Source: Desulfocucumis sp964643075 (GTDB lineage Bacteria; Bacillota; Desulfotomaculia; Desulfotomaculales; Desulfocucumaceae). Taken from it: 64,000 nucleotides of DNA. Positions within the stretch are counted from its first letter, which is position 1. The number at the start of each line of letters is the position of its first letter. The notes under the pieces were generated by a model. The model searched no databases. It was given only the letters and a program-made list of their open reading frames with translations, and was not told the DNA's origin. Position numbers and translations under genes: made by a program. The stretch spans positions 124,001 to 188,000 of the forward strand of contig CAZXQO010000002.1 of the NCBI GenBank assembly GCA_964643075.1, given 5' to 3'. This document shows positions 61,920 through 64,000 of the stretch, piece by piece.

Positions 61920-62330
61920 GTTCATTCTATTTCTTCACCTTCACCTCACAGGCTTGTATTCCGGGATCTTAGCAGTGGGGGCGGCGGAGTTGGTCAACTT
62001 GTTGATGGCCACCTCCGGGTAGTGGAACGAGGTAAATACAATCCCCTGGGTTCTTTATCTGACACCCTGACGGTCACTTCCACATGGCTGCGGCGCGAGG
62101 GTACCTCTACCTTATCCCCTGTCGCGGACACCAACTTCTCGGCTCGGCACAGTTGACTTGCAGGTATTCCTCACCTAAGCCACCTCCAGTGCACTGGTGC
62201 GCTTGGTCATAGTGCGTGGTACACGCCTACGCCCAGTGCTGAGGATGCGCAGGTATTCCTTGTTGAGCATTTCATTGGGTGGAACTTACTCAGTACCCCG
62301 GAGGAATTTGCCACTACGCAGGAACTTAGT
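61920..62330 (-). pseudogene. Decayed molybdopterin oxidoreductase (formate dehydrogenase alpha) C-terminus
   Basis: Pieces in different frames follow the molybdopterin-dinucleotide-binding domain of FdhA/NuoG-type enzymes: NEMLNKEYLRILSTGR, TMTKRTSALE, VSATGDKVEVPSRR, then IVFTSFHYPEVAINKLTNSA and AKIPEYKACEVKVKK at the end. Several frameshifts and stops interrupt them and the first ~80% of the gene is absent. The end is followed by a terminator. Confidence 0.8.
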
Positions 62331-62331
62331 A

Positions 62332-62734
62332 CTGGGGTGATTCGTCTACATGAAGGCTACTGCAGGCTGTAACAAGATAAAAAGCCCTGACGGGACACCG
62401 ACAAGGACTGCTTGTTAACTTCTGGCCTCAATCATGTTTTTTATTATACTGTTCCAAAAATGAGTTACTGCTCCAACGGCCCTCATACCTTTGTTAACGA
62501 TGCCTGCTTTCGGAACCGTATTGCGCTTCTCCACCGGTTCGCTGCGATGGTCGATAGTCCCGAATTGATAATAAAGTTCAATCCATTCCTCGTCTCTCAT
62601 ATCTCAGTCACTCCGGGGGCCAGTTAGTAAATATCCGATGGAGAAGACCGGATTTTAATATCAGATTTCCTACCACAAAGACAAGTGGACTTCGCCCGCC
62701 CTACGAGCACTTCTGGATCTGGCAGCAAAATTGA
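62332..62734. other. Region without a recognised gene
   Basis: A 61-codon frame on the minus strand (62415-62600, MRDEEWIELYYQF) has a fair ribosome site but no relatives I recognise. It may be a scrap of a mobile or metabolic gene. Confidence 0.3.
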
Positions 62735-63508
62735 TTAAATAAATTTTCCCTCTTTCATCCACCCATCCACAAACCCCGCTATTTCCTCCCAGCCGGGCTC
62801 ACCGATTACCCAGTGGGCATGGTTTTCAAACTCCTTGTACGTGGAAACTGCCCTGTATTTTTCCGCCACCTTTTTAACCACCGGGGCCGGCGTTATTCTG
62901 TCTTCCGAACCGGCTACCATCAATACGGGGCATTTTATCTTATCCTCCTCCACCGCGGATGCCCGGTGTATATCCAGAAACCACGGCCCGATCTGCAGTG
63001 TGACCAGCCCCGACTCAAAAACCATCCTGTCATAGGCTTTTTTCCGCTCTGCCGGGGGCAGCTTGTGCATCACCGCATAATTGGCGGCATCGTAGGAGAA
63101 ACGGAACGATTTTCTCCAAAACCTGCCCCTTACCATAACCCCAATGAAACTTTTCAGCACCGAGTATTTTAATGAAGATATGCCATATGGCGGTGCCGGG
63201 GTCAGCAGCACCAACGCTTTTCCCAGATCCCTGGCCCCCAGGATCTGGGCCAGCAGTCCGCCCATGGAGTGCCCCATGAGCACCGGTTTGCAGTCAAGCT
63301 TTTTGATGTCCTTTTCCAAGTCCTCCACATAATCCAGCAGGCTGGTGTTACCCAGGCGGGGGTCGGGTTTATCCCCGGGATTCATATCATGATAGCGCAG
63401 TGTAGGGATAATGCATTTATAACCCCGGGCCCCGAAGAACTTTTCGTAATTATCTCAGCACCAGCTTCCCCCCATCATGCCGTGAATCATGTAAATGGTT
63501 TCAGCCAT
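62735..63508 (-). pseudogene. Alpha/beta hydrolase with in-frame stop
   Basis: From ATG 63508 the minus strand reads MAETIYMIHGMMGGSWC, then TGA at 63455-63457, then DNYEKFFGARGYKCIIP and the rest of a normal hydrolase. The oxyanion HG, nucleophile GHSMGG (in VLMGHSMGGLLAQ), acid GSEDRITP and final His (NHAHWVIGEPG) are all there. Relatives usually have Trp at the stop position (WCW or WYW), so TGG to TGA is the simplest change. An internal ATG at 63385 could start a 216-residue protein lacking the first strand. Confidence 0.75.
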
Positions 63509-63797
63509 CTTACCACTCCTGTTCCGGTAGCTGCTATTTAATCCGCATCTCCATATTTTACGCTATCATTATATATCAACCTTACCGGTAATTACAGGTA
63601 ATCCCGTCATACAATGCACTCTGCCAGACGGCATAAAGGTTGCCGCCTTTATTACCGAAAACATCTATAAAGTCACTTACACAAATCCCCAGGTTTATGC
63701 CTGTAGACGGCTTTATATTTATCCAACCATCAGACCTTATCGCACCGGAAGGCAGATACAGATGTTATAATATTTTAATAGGATAGGTGATTAACGA

Positions 63798-64000
63798 ATG
63801 AATATAAATTGGACAGATATAATCCTGAGGCCGGAGACCAGGATTTACAGCACCACTGCTCCACCGACGGCGGAAAAAGATTTGAATCTACAACCTGGCC
63901 AGATATATCAGGGGAAAGTAACCGGCCGGATGGGAGATAATCTGTACACGGTACAGGTTGACGGCAAAAATGCTACAGTGCAGTCAACCTATACCCTGCC
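63798..64000 (+). CDS. FliK-like (flagellar hook-length control) N-terminus, partial
   Basis: ATG 63798 (MNINWTDIILRPETRIY) opens a frame to the window end. LNLQPGQIYQGKVTGRMGDN and YTVQVDGKNATVQSTYTL resemble the N-terminal beta-barrel-like part found in FliK-type and related Firmicutes proteins. A TATAAT box lies at about 63766. Only 67 residues are visible, so the call is tentative. The 63509-63797 gap before it shows no other feature. Confidence 0.5.
   Translation, partial: MNINWTDIILRPETRIYSTTAPPTAEKDLNLQPGQIYQGKVTGRMGDNLYTVQVDGKNATVQSTYTL

Noticed and set aside
63440..63470. Selenocysteine reading of the TGA in the hydrolase
   Set aside because: The aligned position is Trp in relatives, the family has no selenoproteins known to me, and no SECIS-like stem was evident directly after the codon.

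Overview
The window looks like the chromosome of a spore-forming, anaerobic Gram-positive of the Desulfotomaculum/Pelotomaculum type (Peptococcaceae in the broad sense). The evidence is spore-coat genes next to a heterodisulfide-reductase-like (Hdr) cluster with TusA and DsrE partners, a decayed formate dehydrogenase, many PAS/GGDEF/chemotaxis signalling proteins, TTG/GTG starts with strong GGAGG ribosome sites, and dispersed intergenic repeats. The genus is inference. No tRNA, rRNA or CRISPR array was seen.

Layout. 0-4.1 kb: an RND efflux pump and its adaptor, both interrupted by frameshifts. 4.3-8.9 kb: an RNA methyltransferase and a large PAS-GGDEF-HD-GYP protein. 9.1-11.5 kb: two tandem chemotaxis transducers without a sensor domain. 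11.7-13.5 kb: msrB and an AraC/GyrI regulator. 13.5-26.9 kb: an accessory region built from repeated and decaying modules. 26.9-34.2 kb: a tusA-mvhD-hdrA-hdrA-hdrC-hdrB-dsrE operon. 34.7-36.1 kb: a NapH-like ferredoxin and two spore-coat genes. 36.1-46.1 kb: a complete urease operon (ureABCEFGD) behind a complete urea ABC transporter (urtABCDE). 46.5-50.3 kb: a hybrid histidine kinase and AraC-type response regulator upstream of it. 50.7-58.6 kb: another kinase, a GMC/gluconate-dehydrogenase-like operon, a divergent TPP enzyme and oligoendopeptidase F. 58.9-62.3 kb: remnants of a restriction-modification locus, a SIR2 protein and a formate dehydrogenase. 62.7-64 kb: an alpha/beta hydrolase with an in-frame stop, and the start of a FliK-like gene.

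The most unusual part is 13.5-24.3 kb. It carries a short sigma factor with region 4 but little else (17349-17804), a small candidate holin (18104-18397) and, 14 bases after it, a 62-residue sigma region-2-like protein (18412-18600). This is the two-subunit logic of B. subtilis SigO-RsoA combined with the sigma-plus-holin pairing of TcdR-TcdE and UviA-UviB. Around them lie proteins without signal peptides: an M15 peptidase with a peptidoglycan-binding domain, a small beta-rich protein, and a 791-residue protein with a DUF1906 glycosidase-like domain. A ~43-base motif occurs four times, always on the + strand, each time upstream of a gene or gene remnant of this group. It has a constant GCAAAA-N17-TTTATA core, and I propose it is the promoter read by the split sigma factor. 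I infer a holin-dependent export or lysis system that has been duplicated and is partly decayed.

The same region holds two and a half copies of an ECF sigma/anti-sigma (DUF4179) pair and two broken copies of the 3' end of the neighbouring dsrE gene, so it has expanded by local duplication. The Hdr operon and the divergent ferredoxin gene share an intergenic region with TACCC-N4-GGGTA palindromes typical of CsoR/CstR repressors, which would suit control by copper or persulfide.
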